Source of the DNA: Pseudoluteimonas sp047602125
GTDB taxonomy: Bacteria; Pseudomonadota; Gammaproteobacteria; Xanthomonadales; Xanthomonadaceae
Reading direction: 5' to 3'
NCBI GenBank assembly: GCA_047602125.1
Contig: JASGIB010000001.1
Coordinates: 682,001 to 746,000 of the forward strand
DNA length: 64,000 nt
This document shows positions 17,471-25,411 of this stretch, one piece after another. A program made the position numbers and the translations under genes. The notes below the pieces were generated by a model. That model was given only the letters and a program-made list of their open reading frames with translations. It searched no databases and was not told where the DNA came from. The stretch's first letter is position 1; each line of letters starts with the position of its first letter.

Positions 17471-18829
17471 TCAGCGGCCTCGCGAGCCGCCCTTCAAATT
17501 CGCCTTCTTCAGCAGGCTCTCGTACTGGTGCGACATCAGGTGGGCCTGGATCTGGGCGATGAAGTCCATCACCACGACCACCACGATCAGCAGCGAGGTG
17601 CCGCCGAAGTAGAACGAGGTACCGAGCTTGGTGCGCATGATCTCGGGCAGCAGGCAGACCATCACCAGGTAGATCGCGCCCACCGCGGTCAGCCTGGTCA
17701 GCACGCCGTCGATGTAATCGGCGGTGGCCTTGCCCGGGCGGATGCCGGGAATCAGCGCGCCCGACTTCTTGAGGTTGTCGGCGGTTTCCTGCGAGTTGAA
17801 CACCAGCGCGGTATAGAAGAACGCAAAGCCGATGATCAGGCCGGCATACAGGATCATGTGCAGCGGTTCGCCCGGCGACAGCGCCTGGCTGACCTTCTGC
17901 AGCGTGGTCTGCAGCGTCGAGCCGGAACCGCCCTGCCCGAACCATTGCGAAGCGGTCGCCGGGAACATGACGATCGACGAAGCGAAGATCGGCGGGATCA
18001 CGCCCGACATGTTGAGCTTGAGCGGCAGGAACGACGACTGGTTCATGTACGCGCTGCGCCCGCCCTGGCGGCGCGCGTAGTTCACGGTGATGCGGCGCTG
18101 GCCGCTCTCCATGAACACCACGAAGAAAGTGAAGGCCAGCACGATCGCGAGGATGGCGATCACGGCGATCGGGCTCATGTCGCCATTGCGCGCCTGTTCC
18201 AGCGTGCCCAGCGCCGCGGACGGCAGGCCGGCGACGATGCCCGCGAAGATGATCATGGACACGCCGTTGCCGATGCCGCGCTCGGTCACCTGTTCGCCGA
18301 GCCACATGAGGAACATGGTGCCCGCGGTCAACGCGACCACTGCGGTCAGGGTGAAGCCCATGCCGGGCGCGTACACGACGGGAATGCCGTTCTGCGCGCC
18401 GGTGTGCTGGAGTGCGGTGGCGATGCCGGCGGCCTGGAACACCGCCAGGGGAATCGCCCCGATGCGCGACCACTGGGTGATCTTGCGGCGCCCGGATTCG
18501 CCTTCCTTCTGGATCGCCTTCAGGCTGGGCAGGATCTGCACCAGCAACTGGATGATGATCGAGGACGAGATGTACGGCACCACGTTCAGCGCGAACAGGC
18601 TGAAGCGATGCAGCGCGCCACCCGAGAACATGTTGAGCATGTCCACGATGGTGCCCTTCTGCGAATCCATCAGCTGCAGCATGGCTTCCGGGTTCACGCC
18701 CGGCACCGGGATGTAGCAGCCGATGCGGTAGACGATCATGGCGCCGGCCAGGAACAGCAGCCGCTGGCGGAGTTCGGTGAACTTGCCGACCCCGCCTAGG
18801 GAACCCATCGCCTGAGCGCTTCGCGCCAT
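17471..18829 (-). CDS. secY: Preprotein translocase subunit SecY
   Basis: 452-residue inner-membrane channel of the Sec translocon. Ten hydrophobic segments are recognisable, beginning LRQRLLFLAGAMIVYRIGCY with the plug-region motif VPGVNPEAM. The loop motifs ARRQGGRSAYMNQSSFLPLK and GIRPGKATADYIDGVLTRLT are conserved and contact SecA or the ribosome. The start at 18829 is 7 nt after rplO, with GGGGAG about 10 nt upstream. Its partner gene secE is also in this window (44937-45320). Confidence 0.98.
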   Translation of the reverse strand: MARSAQAMGSLGGVGKFTELRQRLLFLAGAMIVYRIGCYIPVPGVNPEAMLQLMDSQKGTIVDMLNMFSGGALHRFSLFALNVVPYISSSIIIQLLVQILPSLKAIQKEGESGRRKITQWSRIGAIPLAVFQAAGIATALQHTGAQNGIPVVYAPGMGFTLTAVVALTAGTMFLMWLGEQVTERGIGNGVSMIIFAGIVAGLPSAALGTLEQARNGDMSPIAVIAILAIVLAFTFFVVFMESGQRRITVNYARRQGGRSAYMNQSSFLPLKLNMSGVIPPIFASSIVMFPATASQWFGQGGSGSTLQTTLQKVSQALSPGEPLHMILYAGLIIGFAFFYTALVFNSQETADNLKKSGALIPGIRPGKATADYIDGVLTRLTAVGAIYLVMVCLLPEIMRTKLGTSFYFGGTSLLIVVVVVMDFIAQIQAHLMSHQYESLLKKANLKGGSRGR

Positions 18830-18836
18830 GCGTCGC

Positions 18837-19274
18837 TTACTCCCCGACCTGGCCGCCGGCGGCCTCGATCGCGGCGCGCGCGCCGGCCGTGGCCAGCACG
18901 CCCTTGAGCACGAACTTCTTGCTGATCTCGCCCTTCTTCACCACCTTGGCCTGCTTCGCGGTGCTGGGCACCAGCTTGGCAGCGCGCAGCGCGGCGAAAT
19001 CGACGGTGCCGGCGTCCAGCTTGTCCAGCTGGTACAGCAGCACTTCGGCGGTGTCGCTCTTCTTGTGCGAAGCGAAACCGATCTTGGGCAGGCGGCGCTG
19101 CATGGGCATCTGGCCGCCTTCGAAGCCGGCCTTGATCTTGCCCTTGCCCGAACGCGCGAACGAACCCTTGTGGCCGCGGCCGGCGGTCTTGCCGAGGCCG
19201 GAACCGATGCCGCGACCGACGCGGGTGCGCTCCTTGCGGGCGCCGTCGGCGGGCTTGAGCGTATTGAGCTTCAT
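18837..19274 (-). CDS. rplO: 50S ribosomal protein L15
   Basis: 145-residue late-assembly protein of the large subunit. It has the glycine-rich rRNA-threading N-terminus (KERTRVGRGIGSGLGKTAGR, GHKGSFARSG) and the C-terminal globular part (FVLKGVLATAGARAAIEAAG). It lies between rpmD (5 bp) and secY (7 bp), the conserved spc-operon order. Confidence 0.97.
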   Translation of the reverse strand: MKLNTLKPADGARKERTRVGRGIGSGLGKTAGRGHKGSFARSGKGKIKAGFEGGQMPMQRRLPKIGFASHKKSDTAEVLLYQLDKLDAGTVDFAALRAAKLVPSTAKQAKVVKKGEISKKFVLKGVLATAGARAAIEAAGGQVGE

Positions 19275-19279
19275 GATGC

Positions 19280-19480
19280 TTATTCCTCGACCTGGACCAG
19301 GTAGTGGACCTTATTGATCAGGCCACGGACCTGCGGGCTGTCCTTGAGTTCGCGCACGTCGTTGAGCTTGTTGAGGCCCAGCGCGCGCACCGAAAGGCGG
19401 TGCTTGGCCTGCGAACCGCGCAGACCCTTCACCAGGCGGACCTTGACGGTACCGCCGTTGTTCCCGGACTTAGGCGACAT
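19280..19480 (-). CDS. rpmD: 50S ribosomal protein L30
   Basis: 66-residue L30. Core signature VRLVKGLRGSQAKHRLSVRA and LGLNKLNDVRELKDSPQVRG, ending in the hydrophobic strand HYLVQVEE. A Ser/Gly/Asn-rich N-terminus (MSPKSGNNGG) precedes the usual start of the fold. The gene overlaps rpsE by 11 bp, which implies coupled translation. Confidence 0.96.
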   Translation of the reverse strand: MSPKSGNNGGTVKVRLVKGLRGSQAKHRLSVRALGLNKLNDVRELKDSPQVRGLINKVHYLVQVEE

Positions 19481-20012
19481 GCAGCACCTCCTCGACCTTC
19501 TTGCCGCGCTTGGCCGCGATCTTGCCCGGCGAATGCATCGCCTCCAGGCCCTTGACCGTGGCGCGCACGAGGTTGATCGGGTTGCGCGAACCGACCGCCT
19601 TGGCCAGCACGTTCTTCACGCCCACCGCCTCGAGCACCGCGCGCATCGCGCCGCCGGCGATCACGCCGGTACCTTCGGACGCGGGCTGCATGAACACGCG
19701 CGCCGCGCCGTGGCCGGCCTTTACCTGGTGGAACAGGGTGCCGTTGTTCAGGTCGACGTTGATCATGTTCTTGCGCGCGTATTCCATCGACTTCTGGATC
19801 GCGACCGGCACTTCGCGCGCCTTGCCGTAACCGAAGCCGACCTTGCCGTTGCCGTCGCCGACCACGGTCAGCGCGGTGAAGGTGAACTGGCGGCCGCCCT
19901 TGACGGTCTTGCTGACGCGGTTGACCGCGACCAGCTTCTCGACCATTCCATCGTCGATCTCTTCGCGGTCGCGATTACGGTCGCGGCCGCGGGATTCGCG
20001 TTGTTCTGCCAT
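19470..20012 (-). CDS. rpsE: 30S ribosomal protein S5
   Basis: 180-residue S5, which works in decoding fidelity with S4 and S12. A charged Arg/Asp-rich N-terminal extension (residues 2-22) precedes the double-stranded-RNA-binding S5 domain: EKLVAVNRVSKTVKGGRQFT and GFGYGKAREVPVAIQKSMEY. The C-terminal domain includes GVIAGGAMRAVLEAVGVKN. It is separated from rplR by a 167-bp spacer carrying four perfect hairpins, unusual for this operon. Confidence 0.98.
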   Translation of the reverse strand: MAEQRESRGRDRNRDREEIDDGMVEKLVAVNRVSKTVKGGRQFTFTALTVVGDGNGKVGFGYGKAREVPVAIQKSMEYARKNMINVDLNNGTLFHQVKAGHGAARVFMQPASEGTGVIAGGAMRAVLEAVGVKNVLAKAVGSRNPINLVRATVKGLEAMHSPGKIAAKRGKKVEEVLHVA

Positions 20013-20179
20013 TGCGTTGTCTCGTTTCGTTGAAGGGAATTGCGGCTTCGCCGCTTATGGTTGTGGTGTGTTGCGGGTGTTCCACGGTGGCCGCAACCGG
20101 CCACGGCGTCCGATGCACCTCGCATCGGCGAGCAACAACGAGCCGAATGCATGGGGCCGAAGCCCCATGCGTTCAAGCA
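20013..20179 (-). promoter_or_regulatory. rplR-rpsE spacer with four consecutive hairpins
   Basis: Transcript order after rplR: GCATGGGGC-TTCG-GCCCCATGC (20149-20170, UUCG tetraloop); CGATGC-GAGGT-GCATCG (20111-20127); GTGGCCG-GTTG-CGGCCAC (20087-20104); GCGGC-GAA-GCCGC (20042-20054). All four stems are perfect. No ORF is present. Processing or stabilising structures, or a protein-binding leader for rpsE, are the likely options. Confidence 0.7.
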
Positions 20180-20533
20180 TCAGAACTGCAGGCCGCCCTC
20201 GCGCGCGGCTTCGGCCAGCGCCTTGATGCGGCCATGGAAGCGGTAGCCCGAGCGGTCGAACGCGACCTTCTCGATGCCGGCGGCACGCGCCTTCTCGGCG
20301 ATCGCCTTGCCGACCTTGGCGGCGGCGTCGCTGTTGCGGCCGTTCTTGAGGCCGTCACGCACGTCGGCCTGGGTGGTGTTGGCCGCGGCCAGCACCTTGG
20401 AGCCGTCGGCGCTGAACAGCTGCGCGTACACGTGCTGGCCGGTGCGCAGCACCGACAGGCGCGGCACGCCGAGTTCGCGGATGCGCGCGCGGGTGGACTT
20501 GGCGCGGCGCAGGCGGGCGATCTTCTTGTCCAT
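20180..20533 (-). CDS. rplR: 50S ribosomal protein L18
   Basis: 117-residue 5S rRNA-binding protein. It begins MDKKIARLRRAKSTRARIRE and has LSVLRTGQHVYAQLFSADGSKV and the C-terminal VAFDRSGYRFHGRIKALAEA segment followed by AREGGLQF. It lies 42 bp after rplF and is followed by the structured spacer before rpsE. Confidence 0.98.
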   Translation of the reverse strand: MDKKIARLRRAKSTRARIRELGVPRLSVLRTGQHVYAQLFSADGSKVLAAANTTQADVRDGLKNGRNSDAAAKVGKAIAEKARAAGIEKVAFDRSGYRFHGRIKALAEAAREGGLQF

Positions 20534-20575
20534 GGTTCTCTTCTCCGGAAGCTGAAAACGTATTGTCCCGAGGGA

Positions 20576-21103
20576 TTACGCCTTCTTGGCTTCCTTGCGG
20601 ATGATGGTCTCGTCGGAATACTTCACGCCCTTGCCCTTGTACGGTTCCGGCGGGCGGAAGCCGCGGATCTTGGCGGCGACTTCGCCGACGCGCTGCTTGT
20701 CGGCGCCGCTGACCACGATTTCGGTCTGGGTCGGGGTGGCGATGGTGATGCCGTCCGGGGCCTTGAACAGCACCGGGTGCGAGAACCCGAGCGACAGGTT
20801 CAGGTCCTTGCCCTGCATGGCGGCGCGGTAACCGACGCCGACCAGCTCGAGCTTGCGCTCGAAGCCTTCGGACACGCCCTTCACCATGTTGGCGAGGATC
20901 GCGCGCAGGGTGCCGGACAGCGGAACCATGCCGTCGTCGTTGGCCGACAACTGCACGTTGCCGTCCTCGACCTTGACTTCGATGCCGTTCGGCTTGGCGA
21001 TCGACAACGTGCCCTTCGGGCCCTTGACGCTGACGTTGTCGGACTGGATGTTGAACTCGACGCCCTTCGGAAGGGCGATCGGCTTCTTGGCGACGCGGGA
21101 CAT
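20576..21103 (-). CDS. rplF: 50S ribosomal protein L6
   Basis: 175-residue L6 at the factor-binding site of the 50S. Two tandem L6 domains: MSRVAKKPIALPKGVEFNIQ through the first repeat, then FERKLELVGVGYRAAMQGKD. The C-terminal signature is GEVAAKIRGFRPPEPYKGKG. Spc-operon position is conserved, 13 bp after rpsH. Confidence 0.98.
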   Translation of the reverse strand: MSRVAKKPIALPKGVEFNIQSDNVSVKGPKGTLSIAKPNGIEVKVEDGNVQLSANDDGMVPLSGTLRAILANMVKGVSEGFERKLELVGVGYRAAMQGKDLNLSLGFSHPVLFKAPDGITIATPTQTEIVVSGADKQRVGEVAAKIRGFRPPEPYKGKGVKYSDETIIRKEAKKA

Positions 21104-21116
21104 GTTCGCTACTCCC

Positions 21117-21512
21117 TTAGGCCACGAAGCACAGGACCTCGCCGCCCACGCCTTCCTGGCGCGCGCGAGCGTCGGTCATGATGCCCTTGGAGGTGGAAAT
21201 GATGGCGACGCCGAGGCCGCCGAGCACCTTCGGCAGGGCGTCCTTGCCGCGGTACTGGCGCAGGCCCGAACGCGACACGCGCTTCAGGGTCTCGATCACC
21301 GGCTTGCCTTCGAAGTACTTCAGCACGATCTCGAGCTCGGCCTTGGCGCCGTTCTCGGTCACGCGCAGGTCGCCGATGTAGCCCTCGTCCTTGAGGACGT
21401 TGGCGATCGCGACCTTGGTCCTGGACGACGGCATCTTCACCGTCTGCTTGCCAACCGCCGCCGCATTCCTGATGCGGACCAGCATGTCGGCGATGGGATC
21501 AGTCATGCTCAT
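21117..21512 (-). CDS. rpsH: 30S ribosomal protein S8
   Basis: 131-residue primary 16S rRNA binder; in E. coli it also represses the spc operon by binding the rplE mRNA region. It begins MSMTDPIADMLVRIRNAAAV and has the C-terminal block RQYRGKDALPKVLGGLGVAI and STSKGIMTDARARQEGVGGE. A second possible start (MTDP) lies two codons in. It is 61 bp after rpsN. Confidence 0.98.
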   Translation of the reverse strand: MSMTDPIADMLVRIRNAAAVGKQTVKMPSSRTKVAIANVLKDEGYIGDLRVTENGAKAELEIVLKYFEGKPVIETLKRVSRSGLRQYRGKDALPKVLGGLGVAIISTSKGIMTDARARQEGVGGEVLCFVA

Positions 21513-21573
21513 TGAAAGTTACCTTTGAGTGCACCGATATCCGCTTTCGCGAAAATCTTGGGTTGGAAAACTT

Positions 21574-21879
21574 TTACCAGGACGCCTTGCGCAGGCCGGG
21601 CACGTCGCCGCGCATGGTGGCTTCGCGCAGCTTGTTGCGGCCGAGGCCGAACTTCGCGTACACGCCACGCGGGCGGCCGGTCAGGGCGCAACGGCTGGTC
21701 TGGCGGCTCGGCGAGGAATCGCGCGGCAGCTTCTGCAGCTTGGTCGCCGCGGCCATCTTGTCCTCGTAGGAGGCGTCGTGGCTGGCGATGACCTTCTTCA
21801 GGGCTTCGCGCTTGGCGGCGTGCTGCTTGGCGAGCTTCGTGCGCTTCGCTTCGCGGTTGATCATGGAAGTCTTGGCCAT
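21574..21879 (-). CDS. rpsN: 30S ribosomal protein S14 (zinc-independent form)
   Basis: 101-residue long form of S14. It lacks the CxxC...CxxC zinc ribbon of the short form; the only cysteine is in SRCALTGRPRGVYAKFGLGR. It begins MAKTSMINREAKRTKLAKQH and ends VPGLRKASW. Position between rplE (19 bp) and rpsH is the standard spc order. Confidence 0.97.
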   Translation of the reverse strand: MAKTSMINREAKRTKLAKQHAAKREALKKVIASHDASYEDKMAAATKLQKLPRDSSPSRQTSRCALTGRPRGVYAKFGLGRNKLREATMRGDVPGLRKASW

Positions 21880-21898
21880 GGTCTGTCTCGATCCTCGA

Positions 21899-22441
21899 TC
21901 AGTTGCGGAACGGGAAGCGGAACGCTTCCAGCAGGGCCTTCGCCTCGGCGTCGGTCTTGGCGGTAGTGGTGATGGCGATGTCCATGCCGCGGATCGCGTC
22001 GACCTGGTCGAAGTCGATTTCCGGGAAGATGATCTGTTCCTTCACGCCCATGTTGTAGTTGCCGCGGCCGTCGAACGAGCGGCCGGACACGCCGCGGAAG
22101 TCGCGCACGCGCGGCAGCGAGATGTTGACCAGGCGGTCGAGGAACTCGTACATCTTGGCGCGGCGCAGGGTCACCTTGGCGCCGATCGGCCAGCCGTCGC
22201 GGATCTTGAACGAGGCCACCGAGACGCGGGTCTTGGTGACCAGCGGCTTCTGGCCAGCGATCTTGGCCATGTCGGCCACCGCGTTCTCCAGCACCTTCTT
22301 GTTCGCCGCGGCCTCGCCCACGCCCATGTTGAGCGTGATCTTGGTCAGCTTCGGCACTTCCATCGGATTGGTGTAGCCGAACTGCTTCATCAGCTTCGGC
22401 ACCACTTCTTCCTTGTAGAACTTCTCGAGTCGGGTCGTCAT
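21899..22441 (-). CDS. rplE: 50S ribosomal protein L5
   Basis: 180-residue 5S rRNA-binding protein at the central protuberance. It begins MTTRLEKFYKEEVVPKLMKQ and has KITLNMGVGEAAANKKVLEN, TKTRVSVASFKIRDGWPIGA and VSGRSFDGRGNYNMGVKEQI. The start at 22441 is set by family homology; an in-frame ATG 16 codons upstream lies inside rplX. Only 1 nt separates it from the rplX stop codon. Confidence 0.98.
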   Translation of the reverse strand: MTTRLEKFYKEEVVPKLMKQFGYTNPMEVPKLTKITLNMGVGEAAANKKVLENAVADMAKIAGQKPLVTKTRVSVASFKIRDGWPIGAKVTLRRAKMYEFLDRLVNISLPRVRDFRGVSGRSFDGRGNYNMGVKEQIIFPEIDFDQVDAIRGMDIAITTTAKTDAEAKALLEAFRFPFRN

Positions 22442-22442
22442 G

Positions 22443-22757
22443 TCAGATCGCCTCGCCGCTGGAGCGGAAGACGCGCAGGCGTTCTCCATTCTCCAGGACC
22501 TTGGTCTTGACGCGCTCGCCCTTGCCGGAGGCAGGGTTGAACGGCATCACGTTGGAAATGTGGATCGACGCCTCGCGCTCGACCACGCCGCCGGGCTGGC
22601 CGGCCTGCGGGTTGGGCTTGGTGTGGCGCTTCACGATGTTGATGTTGGACACCACGACGCGGTCGCCGGCGACGCGGACGACTTCGCCCTGCTTGCCCTT
22701 GTCCTTGCCGGCGATGACGACGACCTGGTCGCCCTTCTTGATGCGGTTGTTTGCCAT
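22443..22757 (-). CDS. rplX: 50S ribosomal protein L24
   Basis: 104-residue assembly-initiator protein of the 50S with an N-terminal KOW motif (IKKGDQVVVIAGKDKGKQGE) and the HTKPNPQAGQPGGVVEREAS segment. It is packed between rplN (15 bp) and rplE (1 bp). Confidence 0.98.
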   Translation of the reverse strand: MANNRIKKGDQVVVIAGKDKGKQGEVVRVAGDRVVVSNINIVKRHTKPNPQAGQPGGVVEREASIHISNVMPFNPASGKGERVKTKVLENGERLRVFRSSGEAI

Positions 22758-22772
22758 GTCAGTGTCCTCCGC

Positions 22773-23141
22773 TCACAGCACTTCGGGGGCGAGCGAGACG
22801 ATCTTCATGAACTTCTCGGAGCGCAGTTCGCGCGTCACAGGCCCGAAGATGCGGGTGCCGATCGGTTCCTGCTTGTTGTTCAGCAGCACGGCCGCGTTGG
22901 CGTCGAAGCGGATCAGCGAACCGTCCGGGCGGCGAACGCCCTTGCGGGTGCGGACCACGACGGCGTCGTAGACGTCGCCCTTCTTCACCTTGCCGCGCGG
23001 GATGGCATCCTTCACCGACACCTTGATGATGTCGCCGATGTTGGCGTAGCGGCGCTTGGAGCCGCCGAGCACCTTGATGCACATCACTTCCTTGGCGCCG
23101 GAATTGTCGGCCACGTCGAGGTGGCTTTGCATCTGGATCAT
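22773..23141 (-). CDS. rplN: 50S ribosomal protein L14
   Basis: 122-residue L14 at the subunit interface. It begins MIQMQSHLDVADNSGAKEVM and carries VLGGSKRRYANIGDIIKVSV and GTRIFGPVTRELRSEKFMKI. It is the first gene of the spc block; only 15 bp follow rpsQ, with no promoter or terminator visible, so S10 and spc are probably co-transcribed. Confidence 0.98.
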   Translation of the reverse strand: MIQMQSHLDVADNSGAKEVMCIKVLGGSKRRYANIGDIIKVSVKDAIPRGKVKKGDVYDAVVVRTRKGVRRPDGSLIRFDANAAVLLNNKQEPIGTRIFGPVTRELRSEKFMKIVSLAPEVL

Positions 23142-23156
23142 GGTTCAGCCCTCCCC

Positions 23157-23423
23157 TTATTCGGCCGCGTGGGCGACGATCTCGACCACGCGCCAGTTCT
23201 TGGTCTTGGACAGCGGCGCGCACTCGGCGACGCGGACCATGTCGCCCATCTGGCAGGCGTTGTCGGCGTCGTGCGCGTGCAGCTTGGTCGAACGGCGGAT
23301 GTACTTGCCGTACAGCGCGTGCTGCACCTGACGTTCCACCAGCACGGTGACCGTCTTGTCCATCTTGTTGCTGACGACGCGGCCTTCGACCGTGCGCAGC
23401 TTCTTGGCGTTGTTTTCGCTCAT
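23157..23423 (-). CDS. rpsQ: 30S ribosomal protein S17
   Basis: 88-residue S17 with an OB-fold: RTVEGRVVSNKMDKTVTVLV at the start, the S17 signature HAHDADNACQMGDMVRVAEC, and PLSKTKNWRVVEIV near the C-terminus. It is the last S10-operon gene, 12 bp after rpmC. Confidence 0.98.
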   Translation of the reverse strand: MSENNAKKLRTVEGRVVSNKMDKTVTVLVERQVQHALYGKYIRRSTKLHAHDADNACQMGDMVRVAECAPLSKTKNWRVVEIVAHAAE

Positions 23424-23435
23424 CGTCGGCAGTCC

Positions 23436-23621
23436 TTACTTCTGCTGGCCGAGCACGGTGTTGACGCGCGCGATCTCGCGGCGCACCCGGCGGGCCTCGT
23501 GGGTCTTGGCCAGCTGGCCGGTCGCCTTCTGCATGCGCAGGGCGAACTGCTCCTTGCGGAGGTCCAGCAGGTGCGACTTGAGTTCGTCCGCCGACTTCTG
23601 ACGCAGTTGCTTGATGTCCAT
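23436..23621 (-). CDS. rpmC: 50S ribosomal protein L29
   Basis: 61-residue L29, which lies at the exit tunnel where trigger factor and SRP dock. MDIKQLRQKSADELKSHLLD and the signature MQKATGQLAKTHEARRVRRE are present. The start codon shares one base with the rplP stop codon (TGATG), so translation is coupled. A longer open frame upstream lies inside rplP and is not coding. Confidence 0.97.
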   Translation of the reverse strand: MDIKQLRQKSADELKSHLLDLRKEQFALRMQKATGQLAKTHEARRVRREIARVNTVLGQQK

Positions 23622-24034
23622 CAGCGCACCGTCCGGGTCACGAATTGGGTGGTGACCGAGAGCTTGGCGGCGGCCAGGCGGAACGCCTCGCGCGCAGTCG
23701 CCTCGTCGACGCCCTCGATCTCGTAGATCATGCGGCCGGGCTGGATCTGCGCGACCCAGTACTCGACGTTGCCCTTGCCCGAGCCCATGCGCACTTCGAT
23801 CGGCTTCTGGGTGATCGGCTTGTCGGGGAACACGCGGATCCACATCTTGCCGCCGCGCTTGACGTAGCGGCTGATCGAGCGGCGCGCCGCTTCGATCTGG
23901 CGCGCGGTCAGCTGGCCGGTCATGGTCGCGCGCAGGCCGTACTCGCCGAAGCTGACGGCATTGCCGTTCCAGGCGAGGCCGTCGTTGCGGCCCTTGTGCA
24001 TCTTGCGGTATTTGGTTCGCTTGGGTTGCAGCAT
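23621..24034 (-). CDS. rplP: 50S ribosomal protein L16
   Basis: 137-residue L16, which contacts A-site and P-site tRNA near the peptidyl-transferase centre. It begins MLQPKRTKYRKMHKGRNDGL and has the family signatures QIEAARRSISRYVKRGGKMW and RVFPDKPITQKPIEVRMGSG. It lies 3 bp after rpsC and overlaps rpmC by one base. Confidence 0.98.
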   Translation of the reverse strand: MLQPKRTKYRKMHKGRNDGLAWNGNAVSFGEYGLRATMTGQLTARQIEAARRSISRYVKRGGKMWIRVFPDKPITQKPIEVRMGSGKGNVEYWVAQIQPGRMIYEIEGVDEATAREAFRLAAAKLSVTTQFVTRTVR

Positions 24035-24037
24035 GAC

Positions 24038-24781
24038 TTACTCCCTCGCCTCGCGCTCGCGGCGCGGACCGCGCGGACGGTCGGCACGGTCGCCGCGATC
24101 ACCACGATCGCTGCGCGGGCCGTCGTCCTGCTTCTCTTGGCCCACCTGGCTGAAATCGAAGATCTCGCCCTTGTAGACCCAGACCTTGATGCCGATCACG
24201 CCGTAGGTGGTGTGCGCCTCGGCAAAACCGTAGTCGACGTCGGCGCGCAGCGTGTGCAGCGGCACGCGGCCTTCGCGGTACCACTCCGAACGCGCGATCT
24301 CGGCGCCGTTGAGGCGGCCGGCGACGTTGACCTTGATGCCCAGCGCGCCCAGGCGCATCGCGTTGCCGACGGCACGCTTCATCGCGCGGCGGAACATGAT
24401 GCGGCGCTCGAGCTGCTGCGCGATCGACTCGGCGACCAGCTGGGCGTCGAGTTCGGGCTTGCGCACTTCGGTGACGTTGATGTGCGCCGGGACGCCCATC
24501 AGGTCGCTCACTTCTTTGCGCAGCTTCTCGATGTCCTCGCCGCGCTTGCCGATCACCACGCCCGGGCGGGCGGTGTGGATGGTGACGCGCGCGTTGTTGG
24601 CCGGGCGCTCGATGCTGATCTTGCTGATGCCGGCCTGGGCCAGCTTCTTGCGCAGCATCTCGCGGACCTTGAGGTCGGCGGCGAGGAACTCGGCGAAGTG
24701 CTTCTTGCCGGCGTACCACTTCGAGTTCCAGTCCTTGGCGATGCCCAGGCGGATGCCGATCGGATTGACTTTGTGACCCAT
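24038..24781 (-). CDS. rpsC: 30S ribosomal protein S3
   Basis: 247-residue S3 at the mRNA entry channel with helicase-related function. N-terminal MGHKVNPIGIRLGI, the KH domain with ARPGVVIGKRGEDIEKLRKE, and the C-terminal S3 domain with SEWYREGRVPLHTLRADVDY. A disordered Arg/Asp-rich tail (about residues 218-247, many RGDRGDRA-like repeats) extends beyond the fold. Confidence 0.98.
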   Translation of the reverse strand: MGHKVNPIGIRLGIAKDWNSKWYAGKKHFAEFLAADLKVREMLRKKLAQAGISKISIERPANNARVTIHTARPGVVIGKRGEDIEKLRKEVSDLMGVPAHINVTEVRKPELDAQLVAESIAQQLERRIMFRRAMKRAVGNAMRLGALGIKVNVAGRLNGAEIARSEWYREGRVPLHTLRADVDYGFAEAHTTYGVIGIKVWVYKGEIFDFSQVGQEKQDDGPRSDRGDRGDRADRPRGPRREREARE

Positions 24782-24783
24782 GG

Positions 24784-25119
24784 TTACTTGCCCTCGCCCA
24801 CGACCACGGTGATGTGGCTGGTGCGCTTGAGAATGCGGGTGCCGCGGCCCTTGGCGCGCGCCATGAAGCGCTTCAGCGACGGACCTTCGTCGACCATGAT
24901 GGTCTTGACGCGCAGTTCGTCGACGTCGGCGCCCTGGTTGTTCTCGGCGTTCGCGATCGCCGACTCGACCACCTTCTTGATCAGGTGGGCGGCTTTCTTG
25001 TCCGAGAACTTCAGCAGGTTGACCGCGCGTTCGGCCGAGAGGCCGCGCACCTGGTCGGCGACCAGGCGGGCCTTCTGCGGGGAGATGCGCGCGGTGCGCA
25101 GGATTGCCTTCGCTTCCAT
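24784..25119 (-). CDS. rplV: 50S ribosomal protein L22
   Basis: 111-residue L22, whose long hairpin lines the exit tunnel. It begins MEAKAILRTARISPQKARLV; the tunnel hairpin is in GPSLKRFMARAKGRGTRILK. The start at 25119 is preferred over the ATG two codons upstream (25125), because AAGGAG directly abuts the latter but sits 6 nt from 25119. It is 2 bp from rpsC. Confidence 0.97.
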   Translation of the reverse strand: MEAKAILRTARISPQKARLVADQVRGLSAERAVNLLKFSDKKAAHLIKKVVESAIANAENNQGADVDELRVKTIMVDEGPSLKRFMARAKGRGTRILKRTSHITVVVGEGK

Positions 25120-25129
25120 CGTCATCTCC

Positions 25130-25405
25130 TTACTTCTTGGCCTCGGCCTTCTTGTCGCCGCCATGGCCCTTGAAGGTGCGGGTCATGGCGAACTCGCCGA
25201 GCTTGTGCCCGACCATGTTTTCGTTGACCAGCACCGGCACGTGGTTCTTGCCGTTGTGCACGGCGATGGTGAAACCCACCATCTCCGGCATGATCATCGA
25301 GCGGCGCGACCAGGTCTTGATCGGCTTCTTGCTGCCGCCCGCGGCCTCCACCTTCTTGATGAGGTGGTGGTCGACGAACGGACCTTTCTTGAGCGAACGT
25401 GCCAT
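25130..25405 (-). CDS. rpsS: 30S ribosomal protein S19
   Basis: 91-residue S19 of the 30S head. It begins MARSLKKGPFVDHHLIKKVE and has TWSRRSMIMPEMVGFTIAVH and GEFAMTRTFKGHGGDKKAEA. It lies between rplB (6 bp) and rplV (10 bp). Confidence 0.98.
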   Translation of the reverse strand: MARSLKKGPFVDHHLIKKVEAAGGSKKPIKTWSRRSMIMPEMVGFTIAVHNGKNHVPVLVNENMVGHKLGEFAMTRTFKGHGGDKKAEAKK

Positions 25406-25411
25406 CTCTGA

